The notes beneath the pieces were generated by a model. That model saw only the letters and a list, made by a program, of their open reading frames with translations. It ran no database searches and was not told the DNA's origin. Positions 26,062-34,173 of a DNA stretch of 64,000 bases are shown one piece after another. The DNA is from Mycobacteriales bacterium. GTDB lineage: Bacteria > Actinomycetota > Actinomycetes > DATLTS01. The stretch is from assembly GCA_035533475.1 (NCBI GenBank), contig DATLTS010000032.1, positions 1 through 64,000 of the forward strand, read 5' to 3'. The position numbers were made by a program, and so were the translations under genes. Each line of letters starts with the position of its first letter. The stretch's first letter is position 1.

Positions 26062-28899
26062 TCAGCTGCAGCCGCTCGTGCTGCCGCACGACTCGCAGAC
26101 GTAGCAGCTTCCGGCCGGCCGCATCTTGATACCGCAGGTGAAGCACAGCGGCGCGTCCACCGCGGTCTGCGAGCTGACCGCGTCCGAGCCGTCCGACCCG
26201 CGGGCGTGGCCGGGCTCGGACTGCGTCGCCGGCGGCTGCGGCGCCGGCGCCTCGACCGGGGCCGACTGGGCCAGCGTTTCGACGTCGATCTCCTCTTCGG
26301 GGGCTGCCACGGGCGGCCCGTAGGAGGAGTCGACGACCTTGGCCGCCCGCTCCTCGGCACTGAACACACCGAGTTCAGCCCGCCGCTCATAGGGCAGGAA
26401 GTCGAGTGCGAGCCGGCGGAAGATGTAGTCCATTACCGACTGGGCGATCCGCACGTCCGGGTCGTCGGTCATCCCGGCCGGGTCGAAGCGCATGTTGATG
26501 AACTTGCTGACGTAGGTTTCGAGCGGCACGCCGTACTGAAGGGCGATCGAGATGGCGATGGAGAACGCGTCCATTACGCCGGCCAGGGTGGAGCCCTGCT
26601 TCGACATCTTGAGGAAGATCTCGCCGAGTCCGTCGTCGTCGTAGGCGTTAGCCGTCATGTAGCCCTCGGCGCCGCCGACCGCGAAGGACACGGTCTGCCC
26701 GTGCCGGCTCTTCGGCAGCCGGTGCCGAGTCGGACGGTGCTCGACCGGCGCATCGTCGACCGCAACCTCTTTCTTCGCCGCCCGGGCGTTCGACAATGGC
26801 TGACCTACCTTGCAGTTGTCCCGGTAGATAGCCAATGCCTTGAGGCCGAGCTTCCAGCCCTGGAAGTAGATGTTGGCGATGTCCGCGACGCTCGCCGATT
26901 CCGGGACGTTCACGGTCTTGCTGATGGCGCCGGAGATGAACGGCTGCACGGAGGCCATCATCCGCACGTGACCCATGGCCCCGATCGCACGCTCGCCGAT
27001 CGCGCAGTCGAACACGTCGTAGTGCTCAGGACGCAATCCGGGCGCGTCGATGACGTTGCCATGCTCCGAGATGTGCTCGACGATCGCCTCTGCCTGCTCG
27101 GCCTGGTAGCCGAGCTTTGTCAGAGCCCGCGGGACGGTCTGATTGACGATCTGCATCGATCCGCCGCCGACCAGCTTCTTGAGCTTGACCAGCGCGAGAT
27201 CGGGCTCGATCCCGGTTGTGTCGCAGTCCATCATCAGGCCGATCGTCCCGGTCGGCGCCAGCACGCTCGCCTGAGCGTTGCGCCACCCTTGCTTCTCCCC
27301 GATCGCTAGTCCCTGCTCCCAGGCTTTCGTGGCGTAGTGCAAGATGCGCGCCGCGTCCGGGTCGGAGGGACGGACCGCGTCGTTGGCGGCGGCGTGCTTG
27401 CGCATGACCCGCTTGTGGGCGTCGACGTTGCGTGCGTAGCCCTGGTAGGGGCCGACCACGGCGGCCAGCTCGGCGGACCGCTTGTAGGCGGTTCCCGTCA
27501 TCAGGCTGGTGATCGCGGCGGCGACAGATCGCCCACCCTCGGAGTCGTAGGCGTGGCCGGTGGCCATCAGCAGCGCGCCGAGGTTGGCGTAGCCAATGCC
27601 GAGCTGTCGGTATGCCCGGGTCGTCTCGGTGATCGCCGGAGTTGGGAAGTCCGCGAAGCAGATCGAGATGTCCATCGCGGTGATGATGAATTCCACGGCC
27701 TTGGCGAAGGTGGGCGCGTCGAACGTGTCGTCTTCGCGAAGGAACTTCATCAGGTTGAGGCTCGCCAGGTTGCAGCTCGAGTTGTCGAGGTGCATGTACT
27801 CGGAGCACGGGTTGCTCGCGGTGATCCGACCGGTCTCGGGGCTGGTGTGCCAGTCGTTGATGGTGTCGTCGTACTGGATGCCCGGGTCGGCGCATTCCCA
27901 GGCGGCCTGCGCCATCTTGTCGAACAGGGACTTGGCGTCGACCGTCTCGATCTTCGAGCCGTCCTGTCGGGCCCGGAGGTGGAACTCCTTACCTTCCTCG
28001 ACCGCTCGCATGAACTCGTCGGTGACCCGCACCGAGTTGTTCGCGTTCTGGTACTGCGCCGAGACGATGTCCTTGCCCCCGAGGTCCATGTCGTAGCCGG
28101 CGTCGCGGAGCACCCGGATCTTGTCTTCCTCGCGGGCCTTCGTCTGGATGAACTCCTCGACGTCCGGGTGGTCCACGTCGAGGATGACCATTTTTGCGGC
28201 CCGACGGGTAGCTCCACCGGACTTGATCGTGCCGGCGGATGCGTCCGCGCCACGCATGAAGGAGACCGGCCCGGAGGCGGTTCCGCCGGACGAGAGCAGC
28301 TCCCGGCTGGAACGGATCCGGGAGAGGTTCACCCCGGCACCGGAGCCGCCCTTGAAGATGAACCCCTCTTCCTTGTACCAGTTGAGGATCGAGTCCATGG
28401 TGTCTTCGACCGCGAGGATGAAGCAGGCCGATACCTGCTGGGGCGCGGACGTGCCGACGTTGAACCAGACCGGGCTGTTGAAGCTGAAGATCTGGTGCAG
28501 GAGCATGTGGGTGAGTTCGTGGTCGAAGATCTCCGCGTCCTCGTCGGTGCCGAGGTAGCCGTGCGCGACGCCGGCCGACACGTAAGCCTTGACCACCCGG
28601 TCGATGAGCTGTCGCAGGCTCGCCTCGCGCTGGGGGCTCCCCGCCGCGCCACGGAAGTATTTTGTGGTGACGATGTTCGCCGCGTTGACCGACCAGAAGT
28701 CGGGGAACTCGACACCGCGCTGCTCGAAGTTGATCGAGCCGTCGCGCCAGTTGGTCATGACGACGTCGCGGCGCTCCCAGGTGACTTCGTCATAGGGATG
28801 CACCCCGGGCTTGGTGTAGACGCGCTCGAGCCGCAGCCCGCGCGTCTTGCGCGGGCCACCGCTCCGAGGGGTGGGCGCGCTGTTCACCGTCTCCGTCAT
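26062..28899 (-). CDS. nrdJ: Vitamin B12-dependent (class II) ribonucleotide reductase
   Basis: A 945-residue adenosylcobalamin-dependent reductase that makes deoxyribonucleotides with or without oxygen. The N-terminal region contains FEQRGVEFPDFWSVNAANIV, and the central barrel SNPCSEYMHLDNSSCNLASL with redox and active-site cysteines. The C-terminus carries a zinc-ribbon-like tail (CGIKMRPAGSCYVCESCGS) with thiols for re-reduction. The start ATG follows AAGGAGGA, a strong ribosome site. It lies downstream of nrdR on the same strand and is expected to be repressed by NrdR. No cobalamin riboswitch is recognisable upstream. Confidence 0.97.
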   Translation of the reverse strand: MTETVNSAPTPRSGGPRKTRGLRLERVYTKPGVHPYDEVTWERRDVVMTNWRDGSINFEQRGVEFPDFWSVNAANIVTTKYFRGAAGSPQREASLRQLIDRVVKAYVSAGVAHGYLGTDEDAEIFDHELTHMLLHQIFSFNSPVWFNVGTSAPQQVSACFILAVEDTMDSILNWYKEEGFIFKGGSGAGVNLSRIRSSRELLSSGGTASGPVSFMRGADASAGTIKSGGATRRAAKMVILDVDHPDVEEFIQTKAREEDKIRVLRDAGYDMDLGGKDIVSAQYQNANNSVRVTDEFMRAVEEGKEFHLRARQDGSKIETVDAKSLFDKMAQAAWECADPGIQYDDTINDWHTSPETGRITASNPCSEYMHLDNSSCNLASLNLMKFLREDDTFDAPTFAKAVEFIITAMDISICFADFPTPAITETTRAYRQLGIGYANLGALLMATGHAYDSEGGRSVAAAITSLMTGTAYKRSAELAAVVGPYQGYARNVDAHKRVMRKHAAANDAVRPSDPDAARILHYATKAWEQGLAIGEKQGWRNAQASVLAPTGTIGLMMDCDTTGIEPDLALVKLKKLVGGGSMQIVNQTVPRALTKLGYQAEQAEAIVEHISEHGNVIDAPGLRPEHYDVFDCAIGERAIGAMGHVRMMASVQPFISGAISKTVNVPESASVADIANIYFQGWKLGLKALAIYRDNCKVGQPLSNARAAKKEVAVDDAPVEHRPTRHRLPKSRHGQTVSFAVGGAEGYMTANAYDDDGLGEIFLKMSKQGSTLAGVMDAFSIAISIALQYGVPLETYVSKFINMRFDPAGMTDDPDVRIAQSVMDYIFRRLALDFLPYERRAELGVFSAEERAAKVVDSSYGPPVAAPEEEIDVETLAQSAPVEAPAPQPPATQSEPGHARGSDGSDAVSSQTAVDAPLCFTCGIKMRPAGSCYVCESCGSTSGCS

Positions 28900-29035
28900 T
28901 GGGGTCCTCCTTTGAACGCCCTACATAGCAACACCTGGGATGCCGGAGGTCGTCCCGTCCGGCGGGGCTGATCTGGTCTGCGAGCGGGCCGCCGGAGTGG
29001 ATCGGCGCCGCCCCCGGGAACGCGGGGAAGCGCCG

Positions 29036-29572
29036 TCAGGTACCGGCGTGGGACAGTTGCACCGAGGGCGGCGCCGGATCATGGATCCCGCCGAAGGCGT
29101 CCAGGTGGTGCGCCTCCTCGCGGTTGGGGTGCCCAGCCTTGAGGTCGGCGATTTCCGCCTCGAAGTCGGCCAGGGAGTCGAAAGAGCGGTAGACCGACGC
29201 GAACCGCATGTAGGCGACCTCGTCGAGCTCCCGGAGCGGAGCGAGGATGGCGAGCCCCACCTGGTTCGACGGCAGCTCGGCACAGCCGGACGAGCGGACC
29301 TCGTCCTCGACCCGCTGAGCGAGCAGCGCCAGTTCGGCTTCGGAAACCGGCCGCCCGGAACAGGCTTTGCGGACGCCATCGACGACCTTGGTGCGGCTGA
29401 ACGGCTCGCTGACCCCGCTGCGCTTGATGATCGACAGGCTCGCGGTCTCCACGGTGGTGAATCGGCGGCCGCATTCCGGGCAGGAGCGCCTCCGGCGTAC
29501 CGCCGTGCCGTCATCGGCCTCTCGGCTGTCGACGACCCGGCTGTCCGGGTACCGGCAGAACGGGCAGTACAT
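29036..29572 (-). CDS. nrdR: Ribonucleotide reductase transcriptional repressor NrdR
   Basis: A 178-residue repressor beginning [18 protein letters not shown]. Zinc ribbon cysteines are CPFC and CPEC within the first 35 residues. The ATP-cone domain follows ([20 protein letters not shown] to about 140) and senses ATP/dATP. The C-terminal tail is about 25 residues longer than in E. coli. I use the ATG at 29572, since homologs start with MYCPF. The upstream region has an unusual repeat array and an NrdR-box-like palindrome. Confidence 0.96.
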   Translation of the reverse strand: MYCPFCRYPDSRVVDSREADDGTAVRRRRSCPECGRRFTTVETASLSIIKRSGVSEPFSRTKVVDGVRKACSGRPVSEAELALLAQRVEDEVRSSGCAELPSNQVGLAILAPLRELDEVAYMRFASVYRSFDSLADFEAEIADLKAGHPNREEAHHLDAFGGIHDPAPPSVQLSHAGT

Positions 29573-29600
29573 CCGGCCTCCTTGACCACGCGGCGACCCG

Positions 29601-29655
29601 AGGGCTGTGGGCAACCTGTGGGCCACCTGTGACTGACCTGGGCACAACCTGTGGA
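29601..29655. repeat. Five-unit 11-bp direct repeat upstream of nrdR
   Basis: Starting 29 bases upstream of the nrdR start, the sequence divides into consecutive 11-mers: AGGGCTGTGGG, CAACCTGTGGG, CCACCTGTGAC, TGACCTGGGCA, CAACCTGTGGA. The consensus is close to CAACCTGTGGG, one unit per helical turn. On the minus strand several units read CCCACAGG or TCCACAGG, similar to DnaA boxes (TTGCCCACA matches the consensus in 8 of 9 positions). Confidence 0.75.
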
Positions 29656-29659
29656 CGAC

Positions 29660-29689
29660 TTACACCGTTGTAACTACTAGATCTAGGGA
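29660..29689. promoter_or_regulatory. NrdR-box-like palindromes
   Basis: TTACA-CCGT-TGTAA (29660-29673) is followed at once by CTAGATCTAG (29677-29686). The second fits the conserved core CwAnATnTwG of NrdR boxes. Only one good box is seen, whereas NrdR boxes usually come in pairs about 31 bases apart. Autoregulation of nrdR is plausible. Confidence 0.5.
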
Positions 29690-29793
29690 ACCGTAGGCAT
29701 CGGGCGCACCCGACGCAAGCGATTCCGCGGATAATCGACGAAGTCGCAGGTCACACGGCGTGTCGAAGATCAGGGCTCGGCGTGTCGCGCCCA

Positions 29794-30132
29794 TTACTGC
29801 GACGGCGGCAGGACCAGCACCTCGCCCGGTACCAGCTGCGGACGCCCCAGGTGATTGAGCGCCATCAGCTCGTCCACGGTGGCCCGCGGATCGGAATCCG
29901 GGGCAACCTGGTTCGCGATCTCCCAGAGCGTCTGACCGGAGGTCACGACGAGGTGACGCAGCTGCGGGGCCCGGCCCGGACCGGTGGCAGCCTGCAACGA
30001 GACCCGGCCGAGCGAGAAAAAGGCGAACAGGCCGAGCATCGCAGCGGCCACGATCGTGACCCTGCCTCGACGGGTCAGCCGGAGCCGGCCTTCCGGGCGG
30101 GGCGGATCGATCTGGTCTGACAGGTGTGCCAT
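29794..30132 (-). CDS. LysM-domain membrane protein, SOS-linked (ChiZ/DivS-like position)
   Basis: A 112-residue protein. A positively charged start is followed by one membrane helix (residues about 25-45, VTIVAAAMLGLFAFFSLG) and an external LysM domain (HLVVTSGQTLWEIANQV to LVPGEVLVLPP) that binds peptidoglycan. GGGAGGACAAG precedes the ATG. It is divergent from lexA and shares its SOS boxes, exactly as Rv2719c (ChiZ) and corynebacterial DivS, which delay division after DNA damage. Orthology is inferred from synteny and the LysM domain. This protein is shorter than ChiZ. Confidence 0.85.
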   Translation of the reverse strand: MAHLSDQIDPPRPEGRLRLTRRGRVTIVAAAMLGLFAFFSLGRVSLQAATGPGRAPQLRHLVVTSGQTLWEIANQVAPDSDPRATVDELMALNHLGRPQLVPGEVLVLPPSQ

Positions 30133-30157
30133 CTTGTCCTCCCGACGAACCTGGCGG

Positions 30158-30242
30158 TCGAACCTGTGTTCGATCGAACGTATGTGCGAGTTCTACCACG
30201 ATCGGCCGACAAAAAACACGACACGTTCGAACAGGTGTTTGA
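30158..30242. promoter_or_regulatory. Three LexA (SOS) boxes between lexA and the LysM gene
   Basis: TCGAACCTGTGTTCGA (30158-30173) is a perfect actinobacterial SOS box. It abuts TCGAACGTATGTGCGA (30174-30189, one mismatch). TCGAACAGGTGTTTGA (30227-30242, one mismatch) lies nearer lexA. The arrangement lets LexA control both divergent promoters. Confidence 0.85.
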
Positions 30243-30299
30243 ATATGCACTTAACGAGGGCTACGGTGGCGATCACCCGAGCGGGCAGAGGAGGCCACG

Positions 30300-31019
30300 G
30301 TGACGGTGCGCAGAACCACAGGCGGCGACGAAGGCGACGTGCGCGACTTCCCCGACGCAGCGCCCGACGCCACCGGTCTGACAGCTCGCCAGCGGCGCAT
30401 TCTCGACGTCATCCGGGAGGCGGTGGCCCGACGCGGCTATCCACCGTCAGTGCGCGAGATCGGCGAGGCCGTGGGCCTGACAAGCAGCTCGTCGGTGGCT
30501 CACCAGCTAGCCGCGCTGGAGCGCAAGGGCTACCTGCGTAGGGATCCGAACCGGCCTCGGGCGGTCGAGGTGCGCGCTCCCCGTCCCGTGGCGCCCGGTC
30601 TCCAGGACTCCGTCGATCAGACGGACAGCGGGGACGCCCGTCCCACGCCCGCCTATGTGCCCGTGGTCGGTCGCATTGCCGCCGGTGGCCCGATCCTCGC
30701 CGAACAGGTCGTCGAGGATGTCTTCCCGCTGCCCCGGCAGCTGGTCGGCGAGGGCACGCTATTCCTCCTCCAGGTCCGCGGCGACTCGATGATCGACGCA
30801 GCGATCGCGGATGGGGACTGGGTCGTGGTCCGCCAGCAGCCGGTCGCGGACAACGGGGACATCGTCGCTGCGATGATCGACGGCGAAGCCACGGTCAAGA
30901 CCTACCGGCGACGCGACGGGCATGCCTGGCTGATCCCACATAACGCGGCATATGAGCCGATTCCGGGCGACGAGGCCACCATCCTCGGGCGTGTGACGGC
31001 GGTTCTGCGCCGGGTGTAG
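30300..31019 (+). CDS. lexA: LexA repressor
   Basis: A 239-residue SOS master repressor, read from a GTG after GAGGAGG. The winged helix at residues 26-90 includes [20 protein letters not shown]. The Ala128-Gly129 cleavage site lies in VGRIAAGGP, Ser163 in RGDSMIDA and Lys200 in ATVKTYRR, the self-cleavage dyad activated by RecA filaments. The recA gene in this window also has an SOS box. The gene is intact and directly followed by an inserted island. Confidence 0.97.
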   Translation: MTVRRTTGGDEGDVRDFPDAAPDATGLTARQRRILDVIREAVARRGYPPSVREIGEAVGLTSSSSVAHQLAALERKGYLRRDPNRPRAVEVRAPRPVAPGLQDSVDQTDSGDARPTPAYVPVVGRIAAGGPILAEQVVEDVFPLPRQLVGEGTLFLLQVRGDSMIDAAIADGDWVVVRQQPVADNGDIVAAMIDGEATVKTYRRRDGHAWLIPHNAAYEPIPGDEATILGRVTAVLRRV

Positions 31020-31084
31020 CCCTCCGACTACCGGAGTTAGCCGCAATGTGTGACTGACAAACCCATGATCTGTAGGAAGCTCGG

Positions 31085-31740
31085 GTGATGGCTAAGCAAG
31101 ACCTTGCGGTGCCCGATCAGGCCGCCCGGCTCGGCACCGACGGCGCCGCCTACCTCATGCTCGAGGGATTGCGCTGGGGCGGCAAGCCAGACGGCTGCCC
31201 CCACTGCGGCGGGATCGGGCGCTGCTTCTACCTCAACCCCAACAACGGTGTGTCCCGCAAGACCCGCACCGGCAAGATGTCCGAGCGGCGGGTCTGGAAG
31301 TGCGGGCATTGTCGCAAGCAGTTCTCCGTGCTCACCGGGACGATCTTTCACGGCAGCAAGATCAGCTTGCGTACGTGGCTGCTGGTGATCTTCGAGATGT
31401 GCGCGTCCAAGAACGGAGTGAGCGCCCGGGAGATCGAGCGCAAGTACGACGTGACCGCGAAGACCGCGTGGTTCCTAACCATGCGTATCCGCGAGGCCAT
31501 GCGCCGCGAGCCACTAGCCGGGCTGCTGACGGGGACCGTGCCGGGCCGGTGAGATTTTCATCGGCGGGGAACCGCAGAGCCGGCATCGCAACGACCCCCG
31601 CAAGCAAGTGCCTACGCCACCACCAACAAGGCCCCGGTCCTAGCACTGATGCCGTACGAGACCCGCGAGGTTCGCTCCCGCATGAACGCCGACCTGAACG
31701 GCACCACGTCAGCACCGAGCACCTGCCCCCTACCTGGCGC
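31085..31740 (+). pseudogene. IS1595-type transposase, truncated and frameshifted
   Basis: The first 155 residues carry the zinc ribbon (CPHCGGIGRCFYLNP ... RRVWKCGHCRKQFSVLTGTIF) and the helix region typical of IS1595 family transposases. The frame ends at 31552, but the next coding pieces are found in other frames: EIFIGGEPQSRHR at about 31550, then NKAPVLALMPYETREVRSRM with ADLNGTT. The DDE domain is therefore broken by at least two lesions, and its C-terminus is missing. No terminal inverted repeats were recognised. Confidence 0.82.
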
Positions 31741-31965
31741 AGTTCGCACTTCCTCTACTCACGGTGCGGCCGGTGATCCCGATCGGGCGCTCATGGCCAC
31801 ACCGGAGGGCGACGGCGCGCTGACGAGCCATCGAGCGGACAAATGTGACCCGCGTCACGTTCCGGCGCGGCCCTTGGAGTTGTCCGCGGCCGTGTGTACT
31901 CTGGTTCTCAAGTGGGCTGGGCTTTCGTCCGGTCGGCGGACAGGGGTTGCCTTTCGGCAGCCCCT
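31741..31965. other. Spacer after the IS1595 remnant
   Basis: No coding frame with recognisable content. It probably holds further degraded IS sequence. Confidence 0.4.
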
Positions 31966-32463
31966 TCAGCTTTCCTGCCAGTGTCCCTCTAATTTTGATG
32001 CCACGAGGGGAGGCAGTGGCTCCTGGGCTTCGACCGAGCCTGCGAGGTGCCACAAGAAAGACTTACTTCGATCTCTTTCTAGTCTCTTCCAGGCCAGGCC
32101 GCACTCTTTTCGCACCGCGTCTCGCAGATCGTCGATCCTATCCATGCTCAACCTTTGCTCGCCGAGACCAAGACACTCCAAGTAAGACTTGACGACGTTG
32201 GGGTCTTTACACACAACGGCTAATCGGTTGTGGCACCGCCGGATATTGGCCATGGTGGGTCTCTCTTGGGGGAGCAGCGGAGAGTTCACCGGCACATCCC
32301 ATTGCCGGTTGGCAAAAACCCCATTGATGATTTCCAAGGCATCCAAACACGCGTCGCGCTTAGATGCCCAGATGTCTCGCCGTCGTTCAGCAAAGAAGGC
32401 GACGAGCGCTGCAACCGCTGACGATGAAATCAGCGAAATGAGAACCGTTCCGATAACTACCAC
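31966..32463 (-). CDS. Hypothetical membrane-anchored protein
   Basis: A protein of about 165 residues if read from the GTG at 32463, which follows GGAAGGA. It starts with one hydrophobic helix (VVIGTVLISLISSSAVAALV) and continues with a basic segment FFAERRRDIWASKRDACLDA. A largely helical cytoplasmic region follows, including RLAVVCKDPNVVKSYLECLG. I do not recognise a function. Small single-helix proteins of this kind are frequent in genomic islands. It lies on the opposite strand to the adjacent hicAB pair. Confidence 0.6.
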   Translation of the reverse strand: MVVIGTVLISLISSSAVAALVAFFAERRRDIWASKRDACLDALEIINGVFANRQWDVPVNSPLLPQERPTMANIRRCHNRLAVVCKDPNVVKSYLECLGLGEQRLSMDRIDDLRDAVRKECGLAWKRLERDRSKSFLWHLAGSVEAQEPLPPLVASKLEGHWQES

Positions 32464-32533
32464 GCTATTGGCTTCCTTCCCGCGCCTACGCGGTCGCTCT
32501 GAACATGCTCTCGCAAGTGAGCGCAATGGCGAC

Positions 32534-32773
32534 GTGGGAACGGGGGCGTCCTGCCGATTGGTCAGCTTCGCGGCCCTTGTCCGCCGGGTAGAGGCACTCG
32601 GCTTCCGTGAAGCGGGTGGGCGGGAGAGCCATCGGGTCTTCGTGCATCCCAAAGTCACGGAGTTGATCAATCCGGATCTGCAAACGGAGCAGGGTCATGC
32701 AAAGCGGTACCACGTCAGCCAGATGGCGCAGTCGATCCTGCGAGACGATCTGCTCCTCAAGGAGGAGCCATGA
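32534..32773 (+). CDS. HicA-like toxin (second hicAB locus)
   Basis: About 70-79 residues. The core FAALVRRVEALGFREAGGRE, then SHRVFVHPKVTELINP and AKRYHVSQMAQ, matches HicA-like proteins that carry a longer loop after the Ser-His pair. The start is uncertain: GTG 32534 or TTG 32558. Its last four bases overlap the start of the hicB-like gene, supporting a toxin-antitoxin unit. Unlike the first locus the usual GSHH is ESHR, so catalytic His is kept but its context is changed. Confidence 0.7.
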   Translation: MGTGASCRLVSFAALVRRVEALGFREAGGRESHRVFVHPKVTELINPDLQTEQGHAKRYHVSQMAQSILRDDLLLKEEP

Positions 32774-32982
32774 ACACCGAATACCGACTCGAGGTCTCCT
32801 GGAGTGACGAGGATCAGGCTTGGAGCGCCGATGTTCCTGATCTCGGGTTCTGCCCCACGCATAGACCGACCCCTCACGACGCGGTCGCGGAAGTCGAGCG
32901 AGCGGTGGAGGCTTGGACCGACGCGGCGCAGGCAACTAGTAGGCCATTGCCGGAGCCACGGGCCCGAGCCGATCACGGCTGA
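32770..32982 (+). CDS. HicB-like antitoxin (short form)
   Basis: A 70-residue protein with the HicB partial RNase H-like fold: YRLEVSWSDEDQAWSADVPD, then HDAVAEVERAVEAWTDAA and PLPEPR. It lacks a C-terminal DNA-binding domain, so this pair may be regulated differently from the hicAB at 1263-1870. ATG overlaps the toxin stop. Confidence 0.75.
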   Translation: MNTEYRLEVSWSDEDQAWSADVPDLGFCPTHRPTPHDAVAEVERAVEAWTDAAQATSRPLPEPRARADHG

Positions 32983-33262
32983 TCCGCGATCTTCATCGCC
33001 GCTCGCGCCTCTACCTAACCTCGCCGCGCCCAAGGCAGATCGCGGGCCCCTCAAGCAGCAGTCGAGGGTTCGCATGCCCCACATGCGGCCCACCGGCGCC
33101 CTGATCTGCGCCTTTGCAACCGGAGCTTGCGCGGTTCGCGAACTCCTTGCGCTCGGGCAGAACACCGGCTGAAGTGTCAGACGCTGCCGCTACGGTCGTA
33201 TCCGTGGTCCCCTTCTCCATGTTCACGCCAGGTTCCGTGGCGACGCTGGAGACGAGTCGCGA
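32983..33262. other. Spacer with the first att-like repeat copy
   Basis: No supported gene. It contains the left copy (33062-33091) of a 30-31 bp direct repeat. Confidence 0.45.
33062..33091 (+). repeat. att-like direct repeat, left copy
   Basis: The sequence from TCGAGGGTTCGCATGCCCCA to GCGGCCC is repeated at 33698-33728 with about three differences. The repeats bracket two small ORFs, one excisionase-like. It also resembles the T-arm/3' end of a tRNA (GGGTTCG), a common attachment site. Confidence 0.6.
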
Positions 33263-33466
33263 ATGACAATCGGCGCGGAACCTCCAGGCGCCTTGTGGCT
33301 GACCCTGGAGGAAGGCCTAGGCCTGCTGGCCGGCCTTGAGGACGCTCGTGACGCGCTGATCCTGGCCGGGCGCCTGTCCGTGGTCGTCGGAGTCGAGGAC
33401 CAGATCCGACTGATCAGCCGTAGACTGGGTTTCGAGGACCCGGAAGGTGGTGCCGATGGCCGCTGA
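33263..33466 (+). CDS. Small hypothetical protein coupled to excisionase-like gene
   Basis: A 67-residue acidic protein (TLEEGLGLLAGLEDARDALI, VVVGVEDQIRLISRRLGFED). I recognise no domain. It overlaps the next gene by 11 bases in another frame, which indicates translational coupling. Such small partners of excisionase-like proteins are known from actinobacterial mobile elements, but no specific family can be named. Confidence 0.5.
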   Translation: MTIGAEPPGALWLTLEEGLGLLAGLEDARDALILAGRLSVVVGVEDQIRLISRRLGFEDPEGGADGR

Positions 33467-33623
33467 GTTGCTGCGTGCCAGCGAGGCAGCTCGTCGATTG
33501 GGGATCCCGACGCGCGACCTGTTGCGCCTGGTTCATGAGCGGAAGATTCGCTTCGTGATGGTCGACGGCATTGCGCACGTGCCTGCTGAGGCGCTTGCCG
33601 AGTACCGGACAAAGGCATCCTAG
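33456..33623 (+). CDS. Excisionase-like small helix-turn-helix protein
   Basis: A 55-residue protein starting MAAELLRASEAARRLGIPTR, with a MerR/excisionase-type HTH: LRASEAARRLGIPTRDLLRLVHERKI, then a wing with FVMVDGIAHVPAEAL. This is the fold of helix-turn-helix domain 17 proteins and phage Xis. It starts inside the preceding ORF. With flanking direct repeats, a role in element excision is possible; no integrase is present. Confidence 0.6.
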   Translation: MAAELLRASEAARRLGIPTRDLLRLVHERKIRFVMVDGIAHVPAEALAEYRTKAS

Positions 33624-33697
33624 GCTAGGGAACCGACCCCCGCCGGGGCCGCGCTCGCGGTGAGGTTAGAGGATGATCACCGAACCCACGAGTAGAA

Positions 33698-33728
33698 CTC
33701 GAGGGTTCGCAATGCCCCACACGCGGCC
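33698..33728 (+). repeat. att-like direct repeat, right copy
   Basis: Second copy of the repeat (TCGAGGGTTCGCAATGCCCC to GCGGCCC), with one inserted A and a T-to-C change relative to the left copy at 33062. Confidence 0.6.
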
Positions 33729-33782
33729 CCGCGAGCGCCTGTGTATCCCCGCGTACCTCATGCCGGGACATACCGTTTAGCC

Positions 33783-33926
33783 ATGCCCGCGCGCCGCGAC
33801 CCCGAGCGCGACGTGTCAGTCAGCCTCGCCCCGCTGGACCCAGAGACGGCGCTACGAGCGTTGCTAGCCGTAAAGCCGGCCGATGAGGACGGGAAGGGTC
33901 AGCAACCCGAACCTAGCGAGGGCTGA
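33783..33926 (+). CDS. Small hypothetical protein
   Basis: A 47-residue protein, MPARRDPERDVSVSLAPLDP followed by ETALRALLAVKPADED. Composition is protein-like and resembles short conserved actinobacterial proteins of unknown role. There is no membrane segment. Start chosen at the internal ATG; a longer frame begins at 33741. Confidence 0.45.
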   Translation: MPARRDPERDVSVSLAPLDPETALRALLAVKPADEDGKGQQPEPSEG

Positions 33927-34173
33927 TTGGCGGTGATGCACGCAGGACACCGGCACCACTGAGGACGGCCCATGATCTTTGGGCCAGCACCCGGGCCGAA
34001 ACTGTTGCCTGACCCCGCGCACTCTCCGACCGATCCGGCTTGTGCAGTGCCATAGGGGGTGCATGCTGCGGACCTTGCCCCGTTGGGTTTGTCAAGTCAC
34101 ATATCGCGGAGTTATCCACAGGCCGAGGGCAAATACTAGAAGGCTTGGCCGCTTTTTCGTACACTCCCGCCTC
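33927..34173. other. Spacer with a hairpin and a DnaA box
   Basis: GGCCCA (33967-33972) and TGGGCC (33980-33985) form a small hairpin after the preceding ORF. A perfect DnaA box TTATCCACA lies at 34112-34120. No gene is supported. Confidence 0.45.

Noticed and set aside
28906-28930. Second NrdR box near nrdJ
   Set aside because: CTACATAGCA matches only about 6 of 10 core positions, not enough to call.
28900-29035. Cobalamin riboswitch in front of nrdJ
   Set aside because: The 136-base spacer is too short and lacks the B12-box; only a strong ribosome site is seen.
33062-33091. Possible tRNA 3' end at the repeat
   Set aside because: Only the T-arm-like GGGTTCG is present; no acceptor, D or anticodon arms can be drawn, so no tRNA is called.
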